NCBI GenBank assembly: GCA_019787685.1
Contig: JAHNUO010000050.1
Coordinates: forward strand, 53,302 to 117,301
Length of the DNA stretch: 64,000 nucleotides
DNA from: Chiua virens
Lineage: Eukaryota > Basidiomycota > Agaricomycetes > Boletales > Boletaceae
Direction: 5' to 3'
A program made the position numbers and the translations under genes. Below, piece after piece: positions 21,795 to 34,497 of the stretch; position 1 is the stretch's first letter; each line of letters starts with the position of its first letter. The notes beneath the pieces were generated by a model. That model saw only the letters and a program-made list of their open reading frames with translations, ran no database searches and was not told the DNA's origin.

Positions 21795-23885
21795 CTAAGG
21801 CCTATTCACTCCCTTCCATATCGCCTCCGCACATTCCAACGATTCCAGCCATTCTGCCGCATGATATTTCGCCCTTCGATACGGCCACTGTTCCACTTCT
21901 AATGACCCGTCTTCCTCCGACCTGATCACCGTCCAGACACTCCCATCAATACGTACCACCCGGACATTCGGGAATCCGTGTTCGACTACACTCAACACGG
22001 ATCGGATCGGCATGTGCGTGATACCGATATACCGCAGCAGAGGCGGCATTCCTGTCCGCAGTTGCTGCACGGGGTCAGACAACGACATGCAGGAACGCAA
22101 AAGACACACATTCATGAAAGAGACCAGGTCCTCTGTGACCGCGGGCGACACATCGAGTGTCAGTGCCTGCACCGTCCGCGGGACCAACCATCCCGCCAAC
22201 GACGGGGATAAATCCCTCGGATATGTGATCGAAAGGCTGCTCAGCTTGGACAACACAGGAAGCACACCCCACGCCGACGCGTCGAACCCGATCCGTCGCG
22301 CTTCCGACGGTGGGACGAGTAGATGATACGTTCGCAGTTGCGTTCGCTCGCGGAGGAATTCGGAAATGGTCGGACAAAGCTCGCGGTCGACCACATGTCG
22401 ATGGAGCGCAGTAATCGTCAGCGAAAAATGGCGAAGGAATGGGAGTGCAGTCCGGTATTTGCGGAACAAGGACGACGGCGTGCATTCCAGTGTCCCCGAG
22501 AGCATCAGGGACTCAAGTTGATCACCGTTCGCAAGTATCTCCGAAAAGACCTGTGTGTCTGCTGAAAAACAGCCATTGAATTCGATTTGGGTCAGATGGT
22601 GGACAGAGATCGCCTCTGCGGGGAATCGCCAATGCGGATTGTTGATCGACAGCGAACGAAGCACATCCCGACTCTGCGCTAGAAATGCATGCACAGACAA
22701 AGAGCTAACATCGTCCGAACTGATGGCAAAGTGTGTCAGGTGTTTGAAGACAGGCACATTGATGTCAACAATATGATTGGCCACTCTGTGCCATTGTCAA
22801 TCGCATTGACAGAAAAATCAATGAAGAAGCCTACACGAGCGAAAGGCGTTGTAGCCGTGGATTATACGCATGCACTGTTTGCAACATCCGTGGAATCAGC
22901 TCGTTGTTTCCAGAGCAATGCAACTTGCGAAGATTCGACAACTTTGGGAGCGCGTTCATGAGCATACCTATGACGGCGTTCAATCACACCCATCGCCCAA
23001 CGAGAATCTAGCCGTACCAATTTGGAATGTCAACGGTTGCGTGTCATCGTAGGAGACAGCAAAGATACTCAAACTGCGGATGTGACCCGCGAAATGCGGG
23101 TCTACCAATATCCTCGTGAGTATGTCTGCACTGCGTTGGTAATGCCAGGCATCAATATCTTGATCCACGCTTGCCCCCTGCACAAGTCGAACACGATCCT
23201 CGATCCCACTCGGTTCCACAGACGCCGTGAGGTGGAGGTCAATCTCACGAAACAGCAACTGGCTTGCAATGCGCGAGAGCGCATTTGGGACGAGCAACAG
23301 CGACTTGAGGTCGCGTTTCGGAAGGAACAGCGCAATCTCCCGCCACACTTCGGGTGAGAAGCGGGGCGGGCAATCAGGCTCTCTGAGAAGCTACGACAGC
23401 GATGAACGAACGTCCACTCTGGGGCGACAATGCGTACCATCTCAGGGCGGAGATGTTGTGATTGGATAATCGCTTTGACGTCCTGGTTTTCGGGATCGAC
23501 CGTCAACACGGAGTGGAGGTCTACCCATGATGTCAGGAGGGCTCAGACAGACCACGATAGCGCTGACCTTGCTGGGCAGACGTGCGGTAACCCGCAGCGA
23601 GCCTGCCTTTGGCGCGCAGCAACAGTGCGCGCGAGATGCTGGCGGTGGGCAAGTTGGGGACTTGTAACAGTGACTGAACAGCATTTTCCATGGTCGTGCG
23701 ACAGCTGTGTTAAATAACACATGAGGAAATTTCTCGGAGAAAGATGGTGCTATCATTGTAACCCACCCTTGGATGGGCAAATGCTGCAGCGCATGCAAGA
23801 GGACATCGGTTTTTTGAGTGTCGTTCAGGTTCGCAGTGACGTCGCGGATGCTCGCGTCCAGAATACGGGGATTGAATAGACTCAT
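21795..23885 (-). CDS. F-box protein with TPR-like N-terminus
   Basis: From ATG 23885 the minus strand gives MSLFNPRILDASIRDVT, a region with RALLLRAKGRLAAGYRTSAQ and LTVDPENQDVKA resembling TPR helices, then the F-box RFSPEVWREIALFLPKRDLK with SLLLVPNALSRIASQLLFRE, and a C-terminal leucine-rich region ending at 21795. Introns can be placed where the frame requires them: GTCAGC..GGGTAG (about 23575-23530), GTACGC..CGTAG (about 23433-23387), GTACGG..CATAG (about 23006-22960) and GTAGGC..CACAG (about 22839-22791). A further frame change near 23700 is unresolved. F-box proteins of this type are abundant in mushroom genomes and are thought to supply substrate receptors for SCF ubiquitin ligases; the target here is unknown. 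Its stop lies about 260 bp upstream of the velvet start. Confidence 0.78.
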
Positions 23886-26800
23886 CGCAGAACCGCGGGC
23901 AAACGAGAAGAGAGAGCGAGGGACCGGATAGTATACTTAAGGGACGCAATGCGGCCAGTGGGATGTAACCGTCACAATTTCCAACTTCGCCAACAGTTCC
24001 GCCAGTTTCTCAGGCGCTCTCGCCGCAGAGCAACGAAGCAACAGAGCATCCAAAACGTGTCCCTTGAAGAAGAATGTGAACATACTATGTGCTCTTCCAG
24101 AACGCGATACAAATCTCACCAGACCGCGCTTTGATAGATCACTGCGTAGTAAACTAGACCCGAACGGCAATTCAGCCTCATGTGCAAACAAATTGGGCCA
24201 TGAGTGCCTCGGCGGCGGGAGTCGGCGCGACCGCGAAACCATTATGTAATACAAGCAACTATTTACATTTGTTTGCCTTAGCTACCACACCCGATTCGTA
24301 GTGAGTAGTGAACATAAACATTGTCTCTATGTCATCTAGGGAGGTTACTTGGAACACTCCAATAAAGATTACCGCTGGACAGCAGCGTGACGTGGATCGG
24401 GATCACCAAGCGGATTGCAGCCCGTGGTTGCTCTCTTAACATCTCTGATTTGGAAAGATAAGCCTCCGACAGCGACCCCTGCTCGATTGGGACGTCATGT
24501 GGAACTGTCGACAGACGGCGTTCATATCATCATGATCGAGCTGCATCGACCAATCCCACCACTGGCAGCAATTGTGTCAGCGATAAGTGGCTCGTGGAGG
24601 TGAGGAACTCACCAAATGGCCTGGGGTGTTTACTTGAAGCAGGAGGCCCCTCTATGAGCACCCTACTCACCACGTCAGCGATGATCTCCGAGTTCGGGGG
24701 CTGAACCCCGGTCTCCCCTCTACAGAATCAGTGCATTATTTGCTTTGACCTCAGCAGGTGAAACGGCGACTTGGACATGATTCCCTTGGCGCCCTTGCCA
24801 CAACAAGAGATCACATATTACATACAATCCACGACCACGACCAGGCGTATGATCGTGTAATAGGGAATCGGTATCCCCATCCACCACCACTCGCCTGCCG
24901 ATGATCAGGACGTCACCAGATGGATCTACGTGGCTCCAATTATTCCGATTCGAAGAACGTGGATGTCGATGTGCACCTCCTCGAGAACGTGATAGGCTGC
25001 ATGTTCACAGAGATTCGAGCCAACACCAGCCTCGCAATCAGAAATATCCCCGTAAAGAGAGGATCGTAAACCCGGCGACAACGTAACGCCACTAGGTCCA
25101 CCCCGCCCATTTTCCGATCCTCCTGTTTCGGTCGCGTACCCGACTTGCCACCAACAATAGCGCGTTTTAAGTGGATCAATGGCGTCGTAGTCTGATCCTA
25201 GGAGGTCGCCTTCCGTGGTCCCCCGGTCCCGGGACGGATAATAACGGACCAAACCCAGTCGACAATAGTGAGTAGTCGAATTCCCACCCAGTCCGACTGA
25301 AGCGCACGCTAGGCTCAATTACTCGATGACATACTCGCCGTGATCGAGGGGTTATTTGTACGTGTAACAAAGCGATATTTGTCGCATCGAAGCCAAACGT
25401 GTGAGAGCACAAGATCGCTTTTGCTCGTCGATGAATAAGACGATTGGATATTTGACACCAGTAGAAGGTCACTTACTGGCCGTGTGTCGTTATTGATGGG
25501 CCTATCTCTTTTTGGAGCGTCAGTAAGCTGAACATGCGTAAAGACGGGAATGAAAGGTGTATTGAAGCATACGACGACTTAGTTTCCGGGCACATGTGAT
25601 TTGGCTTCTTCGTCGCTTGTTTAGGAATGATAGAAAGCAAGATAGCGACCGCCTGGGTCTCACTGGAAGAGTCCATCATCTACATGCCATGTCTGGCCAA
25701 TCGTAGGTCGCGGAGAAGCTAGGCCGTAAGTGCGTCGTTAGTGGTACCGAAACGAGTAGTCTGGCCACTGCGAATATACTCACTCCACAGTGTGTCAAGC
25801 TTCCTTCCGCCCAATTATAACGCAAAGGGAGAAGTACGTGATGCCTAAATTAGGATCTGAGGAAGTCTCGCTGAGGACACGATGGACTGAATGAAAGCTA
25901 CCACCTGATTTAAAGGTCGGACTGCAATTGGGCCGATTTGGATTTCATTTTGCGGTCACCACTAATTCGCAGGGTCCTGACAGCGGCCAGGAACGCTACA
26001 AGATCACACTTTGCGATGATCAAGCTTCTTTTTCTAGAACGATAAGTCGCCACAAGCATATCGCAGCCCCCTCATTGGTCCGCGATTCGGACGCGGTATT
26101 AAAACCCCTATTCGGATTAGCACCTTACTAGCTTGTAAGACTCACAAGCGAAGATGAAAGATGTATATACTTCACTGCCTCGGGCACGCTCGCCAAGACT
26201 ATGGCCATTTGCAGGAGTTTGTGGGGTATGGACCCGAACTTATCTGGTCAACCCCTGTCTTGTCACGCGGTGTCCCAAGGACACCACCAAGCAGCGTGCA
26301 CGATGCGGCGTTCCACTCCACTGGCAGTGCGTTCTCGATGGCGTCTGGTCACCTCTGGGTCGTTTGTCATGCGCATCAAGCCACCAGCTTGGCTAATGAG
26401 TACGCCACTTCTTCACGTGATTATGTATGTATTTCCAGTGTCCCCAGTTTTGATCTGATGCATATGCCGTCACGGGAGTCGTAGAGCTTGCTGTGAGACG
26501 GTTCGGCGGAGGCACTTCCAAATGGAGAGTATGCATCCGGGTGAGTAAAGGCTTGATTGCGAGCCATCTGGAAGGGAGATCGACACATCACGTTGGATGG
26601 CATTTGGCGGACATAGACGTTGATGGGTGACCAGAAAAGGATAGTGTAGGGAACACGCGGCGAAGAACAGTCGCCACACTAAGGGATTAGCACCGGTGAA
26701 AGGACGGTTGGGATTTCTTTTAGGATGGGCGCCGGGCCGCACGGTGGGCCGTTTCGACGCTTCGGCATCTATATATTTGAATAAGCGGTGGGATGGAAAC

Positions 26801-27515
26801 GTGATCATGGGTAGAGCTGTGCAGTTCAGTACGTGTTTCGGGTTGTGCCTTGGGTCACCCTAGTCACAAGTTGTCATGGCGGTCAAGTTTACCTGTGGAC
26901 CGAGGAGAAGAGGGGATACAGACTGGGGGAGGTTTCCTGATTGAGGGCGAGTCGCGCGGTCATTTCGCGTTAAAGGCTGGGGCTGAGGAAGCCTCGAGGC
27001 AGAGATTGAGGGGTCCCGTGATGACGGTTCAGTAATGAAGAATTGATGGAGAATTCCTTAAATGATCGAGCCGTGGATGGAGCACACACACACAGGAACG
27101 GATCAGGGTTGAGGGTATCTCCTGGAGCCGGTGCGAATGGAACTGGCCGGGTCGGTTAATGGCACAGCAGTGTGAGACTGGTTGTGCGTCTGTCGAGGAC
27201 AAAGAGAGTACACGGGGCCTGTCGGCTGCGGTATACCGGTACGAGACCAGTGATTTGGGTACAAGTGGCGATATATAGACTACTACCAGGTTCTGGCGAG
27301 GGCTGTAGATATTGGCAAACTTCCAAACGGAGGTGGTAGGAATAATCGGGGTTTCAGCCTGTCAACAAATTTGCAACGTGCGCTGAATCTTTTTGGGATC
27401 TCATCTTTTTTTTTCGTTGCCGGTATCTCTTATACCAAGTCCTGTGAGTCACAACACCCCTCAAGCCTTCGATCGCTTCGACCTTCTGAACGAACTCGCG
27501 CTTCTCTATCTGTTC
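23886..27515. other. Gene-poor stretch of 3.6 kb
   Basis: Only short open frames are present (largest about 130 codons) and none shows a recognisable motif. No inverted or long direct repeat was noticed by eye. It separates the F-box gene from the GATA gene and includes the GATA promoter. Confidence 0.5.
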
Positions 27516-30244
27516 ATGCCATCCATTGTCAACCTCAAGTTCAAGGTATCTCTCTTGTTTTATGCCACCGCAGTCCACTCGCTGACCCTTGTCCCAGGGT
27601 AACAAATCCTTTGTCGCATTCTCTAATCTAAGCGACTCCGAGTCGCTCACAAAGACATGGAAGGTATATTTTTGATCACCTCGCCTAGATCTCCCCCTGT
27701 TCATATCCAATAGGTCTGCACCAAAGTCGCTAGCTACCTCGAACAGGGCCAGCGTCTGGAGAACTTGAGCTGGCGTCTCTGGCACCTTCAGAACCTCATC
27801 GTCGACTCTGACAACGCAAAGTCGAAGCGCGAGTTCAAAAAGCTCTCCAAGAACATGGGCGACAAACTCGACAAGGAGAAGGGCAGGTCCGTTCTCCCTC
27901 TCTCCTCTTCGCCGCCCTATACCCTGACGTTTCACCCCAGAAGCATCGAGGAGCTTGAGGCTCCCGATTTCAAACGCAATGCATCCACAGATCTCATTCG
28001 CCAGCGTGCTGTCGAAAGAGAGCGCAGCCGCGAGGCCAGCCAAAACGCCAAGCCTGGAACTATTAAACGCATGCAGTTCACTTTCTCCGTCGATCAACCC
28101 ACTCCTCCAACCCCAAATACCGCCGTCCCAAAGCCTGATCTCAGACCCTCTGCAGAATTCAAGGAAACTTCCATTCGACGTGGCCGTCAGGCCACTCGTA
28201 CTTACGTCGCTAGCGACGATTCCGCCCATGACACAGACGCTTCGGCAGGCTCCCGCAAGCGCAAATGCCCCACTGACGAACAGCCTTTCCTTCGGTTCCC
28301 GTCTCTGTTCTCTAACGATTTCGGTCCATCTGCGTTGCTCTCTGTACAGCCATCCCTCTCCAGTGCCATGAATTACGGAGAAGACATCACTAACACTTTT
28401 TCACGTGGTCTCAGCATCCTCCGTCCTACCATTGAGCTACCTCTTGACGAGATCCTTAGCAGCGTCGATCCGACAGACGATATTTTCCCTTCTTGTCTCA
28501 TGGCCCAAAATGACTCCATCTCCACTGCTGATCCCGACATTACGATGCAAGAGTCCATCCTTCCTAGTTTGCCCATCCCGGAGACGCGATCTTCTAGCAA
28601 CGACAGCGAATCAATCGCTTCCTCTCTCCCCCTTCCCCAGCCCGCTAAGGAAACCCCTCCTCAGACTATCTCCCCGGCCAAGCTTGGGCCCAGCGCGGGA
28701 ACTCGGGCCAACGCCCCAAACAATCGTCCCAACCTCACGGTGAAGACACAGTCCGCTCCCACTACACGCTCATCTGGTCCTAGTGCTACGGCCACCAGCG
28801 TCAATTCCGTTGTCCTTCGTGGGAACAACAACTCCGCTCCTGGCGGGGTCAAGGCTGAATGCTCGAACTGTGGCGCTACACATACGCCTCTTTGGCGCCG
28901 TGGTCTTAACGACGAGTTGAACTGCAACGCCTGTGGCCTGTACTGCAAACTGGTATACTCTCTTTCTCGATCACGATTCCTTCCAGGAACTGAATATTTC
29001 ATAGCATAAGCGCCCACGCCCAAAAAGTATGCGCGCCAACCATGGGGAGAGTCGCACTCAAGCGGCTCCTCGTCAAGAAGTGGTTGACGTCATCGGTGGG
29101 TTCCCTCGGTACATGCGAAACACCTCTCAGCTCAGTGGAGCAGTCGGCACAGCTCAATGCTACAACTGTCATACCACAGCGACACCGCTCTGGAGGAAGG
29201 ACGACGAGGGTAAGACAGTTTGCAATGCGTGAGTATCTTTGTCCATGGTCCCTTTGAACACAACTAACGCAAAGGGGTATGTGACATCAGATGCGGCTTG
29301 TAGTGAGTAGCATTTTTGTTCGATCTGCCGTTGGCTAAACCATAATCTCCCCCAGTTATAAATTGCATGGGTCAGCACGACCAATTTCCATGAAATCGGA
29401 TGTAATTCGTAAGCGTTCGCGCCATGACGCTCGGCGCACCGGTCCGGACTCCTCCGAGACCCCATCTGCCAGTCCTGGAGCAAGTCGCCGGACTTCACCC
29501 ACTGTGGAGCCCTCCCCAACCCTTGCACCAGACTCGACCACTCAGCCGACTTATGATTACAGTGAAGAACCGACCACCCAGAGTACATCGTCCGAGCTCC
29601 TGGGAGCACTTGGGCCCGACACACAGAACACGGGCTATAATAATCAATCGAACTACACCCACATATTTAATCCGTTCCCTGGTCCCTATCATCCTGACTA
29701 CTTGAGTCAGGCCTTCCAGACCCCTCCTGATGCACTTCCGTTCTCAAGCGTGGAGACTCTGGAAACGGAGCTTGCCACAAATAACGAGCAGAGAACGACG
29801 AAGCGTCGTCGCATGAGCACGGATTCGGCATCGGAACCCCCTTCCTCCGCAGTCTCGTTTTCCTCCTACGCGGACTCATACTCGGGCCATTCCTCCACCG
29901 CATCCCACTCTCGTCGCTCCTCAATGGATTTCCCGTTTTTCTCTTCGTACAGTGTCTTCCGCGGGTCTGGGAATGCGTTTTGGCACCCGCCGACACTCCC
30001 CGCTGATCGGTCTCCTCAACTTATCCACCCTCCCATGCTTCCAGCCGAGGATTCGCCGATGGACTTTTTGCACCCCCCGATGCTCCCGCAGGACGAAGAC
30101 AATTTTTTCGCCACCTACCTCCACCCCCCCATGCTGCTCCCCGCGGAAGATTCTAACATCCAGCACCAGCATCAGCAGCAGAACCAGCAGGGTTATAATC
30201 CCACCCAAGCAGACTTTTATGATTCCGCCATGCAAACCTTTTAA
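27516..30244 (+). CDS. GATA transcription factor with two zinc fingers
   Basis: Seven exons (27516-27545, 27598-27663, 27714-27886, 27941-28952, 29005-29228, 29291-29302, 29356-30244) join to 801 residues. The N-terminus carries an AreA-type region (DUF1752/PF08550-like): LTKTWKVCTKVASYLEQGQR then LENLSWRLWHLQNL. Finger 1 is CSNCGATHTPLWRRG..CNACGLYCKLHKRPRPKSMR; finger 2 is CYNCHTTATPLWRKDDEGK..CNACGLYYKLHGSARP. Both are CX2C-X18-CX2C. The sixth exon is only 12 nt and encodes the core of finger 2. The C-terminal part has a Pro/Ser/Thr-rich region and four HPP(M/T)LP repeats (about 29985-30150). The family controls nitrogen, iron or light responses in fungi; which applies here cannot be told. 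Confidence 0.88.
29291..29302 (+). other. 12-nt micro-exon in the second GATA finger
   Basis: The exon ATGCGGCTTGTA is bounded by ..CATCAG upstream and GTGAGT downstream. It completes CNACGLYYK by supplying the last zinc-binding Cys. Without it the frame and the finger are lost. Confidence 0.8.
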
Positions 30245-33021
30245 TGGACATTCCGCGACACTTTGCATTCAGGTTTCCACTCGGGTTTCCTACATCTTTA
30301 TCTCTCTCTCCTATTTTCCATTGCCCACGTAGATCGCCCACAAAAAAACCGTTTCCGTCTCACCGAGCTGTATCATTGCAGATCATGTTGCACTCATTTT
30401 CTTGCCACGACGCATCCCCTTCATACTTTCTTCTTTTCTCACTTGCCATATATATTTTGATGCATAACCTCGATGGGCTCTCCTTTTCTGTACGACGCGG
30501 TTGTAACGGTTGTATCTGTTGTGTTGCCTCATGCGAAGGGCTTCGCGGTTCAAGCCCCCAAATAGTATTTATTGTTCACGTTCTACATACTATCATTTGT
30601 CATTCGCGCGTTGTGTGGCCCATCTCCCTTTTTCCGTTGTCGCTTGATCCATCCACGTTGAACACTTATTACATATCATGTAGCAACCCCCTTTCTCGCG
30701 CTGGCAATATATCACCAACCTCGTCCACGGACTACTCGGGTTTTCATTCGGTGCTTATACTATATTGATATACTAATCGGTGTTCCGATCTGCGCAATTC
30801 TGGAACATGGCGTCGCCTTTGAGTGTTGATCCACTCGGTGATCCTATTCCGTTATACCATGCTCCTATGGCTCACGTACTGTCGACGCAATGGCGCCAGC
30901 AACTTGGTGCACCAATGGCCTCCCATCAGTCCCATGCGCTTCGACAGGTAGCGATTCTGAGATCCCGTTTTATTGCCGACATCGAGACATCGGCCGAAAG
31001 TGCCTACGTCACGGACGACCGTGACATCTTGCCTGCTTCGCTTCTGCACTGTTTCAAGGCGTCGCTGTCATGGCCAACGGGAACACGTTCCGCTCGCCCT
31101 TCCGCGCGCATGCGAGCCGTCACCCGTCACCCGTCACGGTTGGGCTTGTAGTTCGCGCCCAAAACAAGAACCGTGACCGCCCAGATCGAACATCGAACGA
31201 ACATCAAACCAGTAGACATCGAAGCCACCCCTGAGGAAGCGCGTTGGCGCCAGTGCGGACACACGCCCCGGGTATGTGCGGATGATCCCATCCACCATCG
31301 TGGCTCAAGGAGGGATCCGCCGTGCAGTCGCCCGCTCGGACGAATTAGGATGGTGTGATGGATCGGTCGTCCCGTCTCGTATTGGTATCGTGGCTGTCGG
31401 AACAGCCCGGGTGATCCCTACGGTGTTAGTTGGTCTTGCCCCACAGTCGGCTGTACGCGACGCGGCGTTCGTTGCTACAGAATGCGGTGAAGACGATCCT
31501 GCTTGGATTGGGAACGAGACATCCGGGTTTCATGTCGCGTTTCCTCGAGTCCGGCCCCCACATCCAAAGTAGGATAGGATCATCGGCGCAGCCAAGGATA
31601 GCTACCAATCGTCGAGTGGAGGCGATCAAGAAGATGGAGCTTGGCCTGAAAATTGAGGCATTTATGTCGGAGTCAATGATGAGCCGCAGCTCCTCCTATA
31701 TGAACCAATCCCAGGGTTCGCCGAGGTCCTGGGTAATCAATGTGATATAGGCCTATCACACGAGAAATACCATGTGGGATAGTATCGATAACCAAAGAGA
31801 TCGGGCTAGCCTCTCAATGGACCAGCGGCTGGTGTGATCGGAGCGAAACATGCTGCACCATCCGTCGGATGTTTTCTACGCACATGCTTTCGGGGATCAA
31901 GGTGCTCCGAACGTGTGGGACTTGGCCTCGGGGATGTCTATCACAGTGCTGTTGCGGTTGATGGCGCCGAGGTATGTCGCCGATCATGTGTTTCTCTGTC
32001 AAATTCATCATCATCACCTCCGTGTTCGGGCTTGGCTCACCGTGTAACGTGAGTTGCCAACATACTGCCAGGTGGAGAATCTATGGAAAGAGGTTGACAG
32101 GTTTCTGGCGCTTCTGTCATTTATCTATCGAACGCAACATACATAGGACCAAAGAGAAGCTGAGTGTTTTGAAATGAGAATGTCAAGGCCAGAGCTCCAT
32201 TATTGTTTCCTGGTGGAATATTGTGAAGGGCATTAAAGGGACGGTTCTGAACGTAGCCGCCCGGACAGGTGTCATGTACGAGATCAGATCATGGAAACGT
32301 ACGTTTTAGTGGCGATAGCTCCGTCTCAATAACAGAAGATTGTGAGGGGCATCGTAACAGAGGGTCACGGTTCTTGCCACTCCCGGACAGGCAGTGTCGT
32401 GTACGAGATGTCGTGGAAGCATACATACTGGTGGCGATGTCTCCGTTTCCTCATCGCCGCGGTACTCCGTATGCCCTGCATACCAAAGGGTAGGGCAGTA
32501 GGCAGTCACGGTTTCTAACACGGAATCGGTAACCAAGCGATATCAAAAAACACGACCGCACGACAAATCATGATTCGTCTACAAGAGATTAGTATCAGGT
32601 AAATTATTTTTCTTGTGTTGAGCCCAACCTTGAGTTTTGCCCTAAGGGGCTTCATCAAGTTCAATAATCCTCCGGCTGCAGTGTGTCACTTCCTATTGGT
32701 CGAGGCGTTTTTCAGAGCCGGGAACAACTTGTAAAACTCTCGCAATTCGATGACAGGCCTGTCATACAGTATAGCCATGTCGACCTCTCTGAGAAACGCA
32801 GGGAAGACTACAGAAATCTGGAATACCCTCAACTATTTTCTGGAACTTCAGCGAGACCTGTGATGAATATTCGTCCTCAAAACTTAATCACGGCAAAATG
32901 CTTGATTTTCTTACTAGTGTTCAATGTCTGTCTTGTCCGAATCGACAACATCCTTGATGATAATTACCAAAGTGGACCAGAAAAGGAAAGGATTCGTGAC
33001 AGGAACCAAAACTAACGAGCT
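30245..33021. other. Gene-poor stretch of 2.8 kb
   Basis: It begins with the GATA 3' untranslated region. Frames near 30780-31150 and 31276-31572 are open for about 100 codons each but match nothing I recognise. A tandem duplication lies at 32222-32460. Confidence 0.5.
32222..32460. repeat. Diverged tandem duplication, period about 120 bp
   Basis: TGTGAAGGGCATTAAAGGGA at 32222 pairs with TGTGAGGGGCATCG at 32341. CCCGGACAGG, TGTACGAGAT, GTGGCGAT and CTCCGT follow in the same order in both copies. Confidence 0.7.
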
Positions 33022-33946
33022 TTAGTGGAATGATTGGAACAACCCAGTGATATCGCGGCTTAGGGCGAAATGTTGCAGAGGACCTGAAGAAATGCGGGTG
33101 AGGGCTTCTTTCGTATCATCAAGAGATGCAAAATAAACCAGATTTGAGATGTTAATGTTGAGGAAAGCGAGAAGCGTGTCTTCCTGAGCTGAACGCTCTA
33201 TACTGTGAACACCTGTGAAATGTGTTATCAGTATGTGGAGCGTGGAAGAAATGAATAACAAAGCACCCTCAAAGTCGAGAGCGACAATCAACGCTTCGTT
33301 TGCTGGAATCACCGAACATCCAAACACCTTCGACAGTTCACATTGCTGATCCGGCGGAAAATCGTCGACAGGGTTGTTCCAGACGATTGATTTTGCATGA
33401 TCTTTGAATATTAGGGAATCTTGGTCAAGTAGCTGGGGATGTGAACATCAACGCACGTCCAAACGTGACCTTCTCGTATCCTCACCTAAGGAAAGGGACG
33501 CGATTGCGGCGGACAGGTGGAGAAGCATCGTTGTCCCCAGTTGATTCTTCGGGCCAATACATGACATATACCCTCTCCACTGCACCGACAGATTTTGAAA
33601 CGCGACAGATGTATAAGCATGATCGACGAATCGGATTTTCTGGGATCCGATCAATTTGGTCACATTGTAGAATCGTAAGTAATAGTACATCAATCCCTAA
33701 CTGGACAGTGACATACATGGTGTCGTCAATAACAACTATGGAGACCAAAAGGCGAACAATCTCGTCCTTCCTCCTATAAATTCCGATAGGCCTCACTTGG
33801 AGCTTGTCGAGAGCTTTGAAGTTGACCTTTGTCAAAGACACGTAAGAACCGGGAGAAATCACGTTGACGAAGAGCCGAAGAAACTCTTGAGCGATGATGA
33901 TCTTGTCCCGGGCTTTGAGGATGTGAGCACTAATCGAAGGTGTCAT
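33022..33946 (-). pseudogene. Conserved fungal protein of unknown function, probably frameshifted
   Basis: The minus strand gives MTPSISAHILKARDKIIIAQ, LFVNVISPGSYVSLTKVNFK, IGIYRRKDEIVRLLVS, RSCLYICRVSK, ERVYVMYWPEESTGDND and RRNRVPFL; then a probable intron (GTGAGG..CCCCAG, about 33484-33432), SYLTKI, and, after a one-base frame change near 33415, LIFKDHAKSIVWNN and ALIVALDFEGALLF to the stop at 33022. From memory this resembles a protein family common in Agaricomycetes with no known function; I cannot name it. The frame change inside an exon suggests decay, unless an unrecognised intron explains it. Confidence 0.55.
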
Positions 33947-34497
33947 TTGGAAATATACTTAGACGGCTAGTACCACGCTCGCTGATCAAGTCGAGGATGC
34001 GATACACAGATCCTCTCCGGGGAGAGATTGCTCTTGAGCCTCTGGTTTCCCTTGAAGCAGGTAAACTCAGGCCAGTTCTGAAGTTGTCTTTGCGTTACAA
34101 AAAGAAAACTTTTTGAAACATGACTTACCGAATGCGAATGTGTTGCACTCGGCTACCTACATGTAGCATGGAGACCGATTGGTAGAGAGTGTAGAAGCGG
34201 ACTGAGCCAACGTGAGCAGTGGGTGAGAACGCTTAGGGAAAACATACCGGCGGATGTAGGCTCCCACTGGCAGTCATATTGAGCACCTCGAGACCTCAAG
34301 ATGACTGGGCACCAGGAGGTTTGCTTATGACATATTACTTCAGCGACCTAATCTCTGACCTACTTGAGTGCCTATGCTACACAGAGGGACTACCAATCGA
34401 CTTCAACGCCAACATTGGCACAACGTGTATTACATACCAGTAGTAACTTGTCTTTCGTCAAGTGAAGTCTGTCCATTCCACATCATTAGTCCTTCAC

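Noticed and set aside
22075..22485. Minus-strand frame of 136 codons inside the F-box gene
   Set aside because: Different frame within a supported exon; no independent motif.
24680..24730. Possible tRNA-like arm (GTTCGGGGGCTGAACCCC)
   Set aside because: The stem-loop cannot be extended to a full cloverleaf; no A and B boxes at the right spacing.
26470..26808. Minus-strand frame of 112 codons
   Set aside because: No recognisable motif, no splice context, isolated in a gene-poor stretch.
30780..31572. Two plus-strand frames of about 100 codons
   Set aside because: They do not join into a sensible protein and show no family motif.
32683..33015. Plus-strand frame of 110 codons
   Set aside because: Starts at a weak context next to a decayed gene; no motif.
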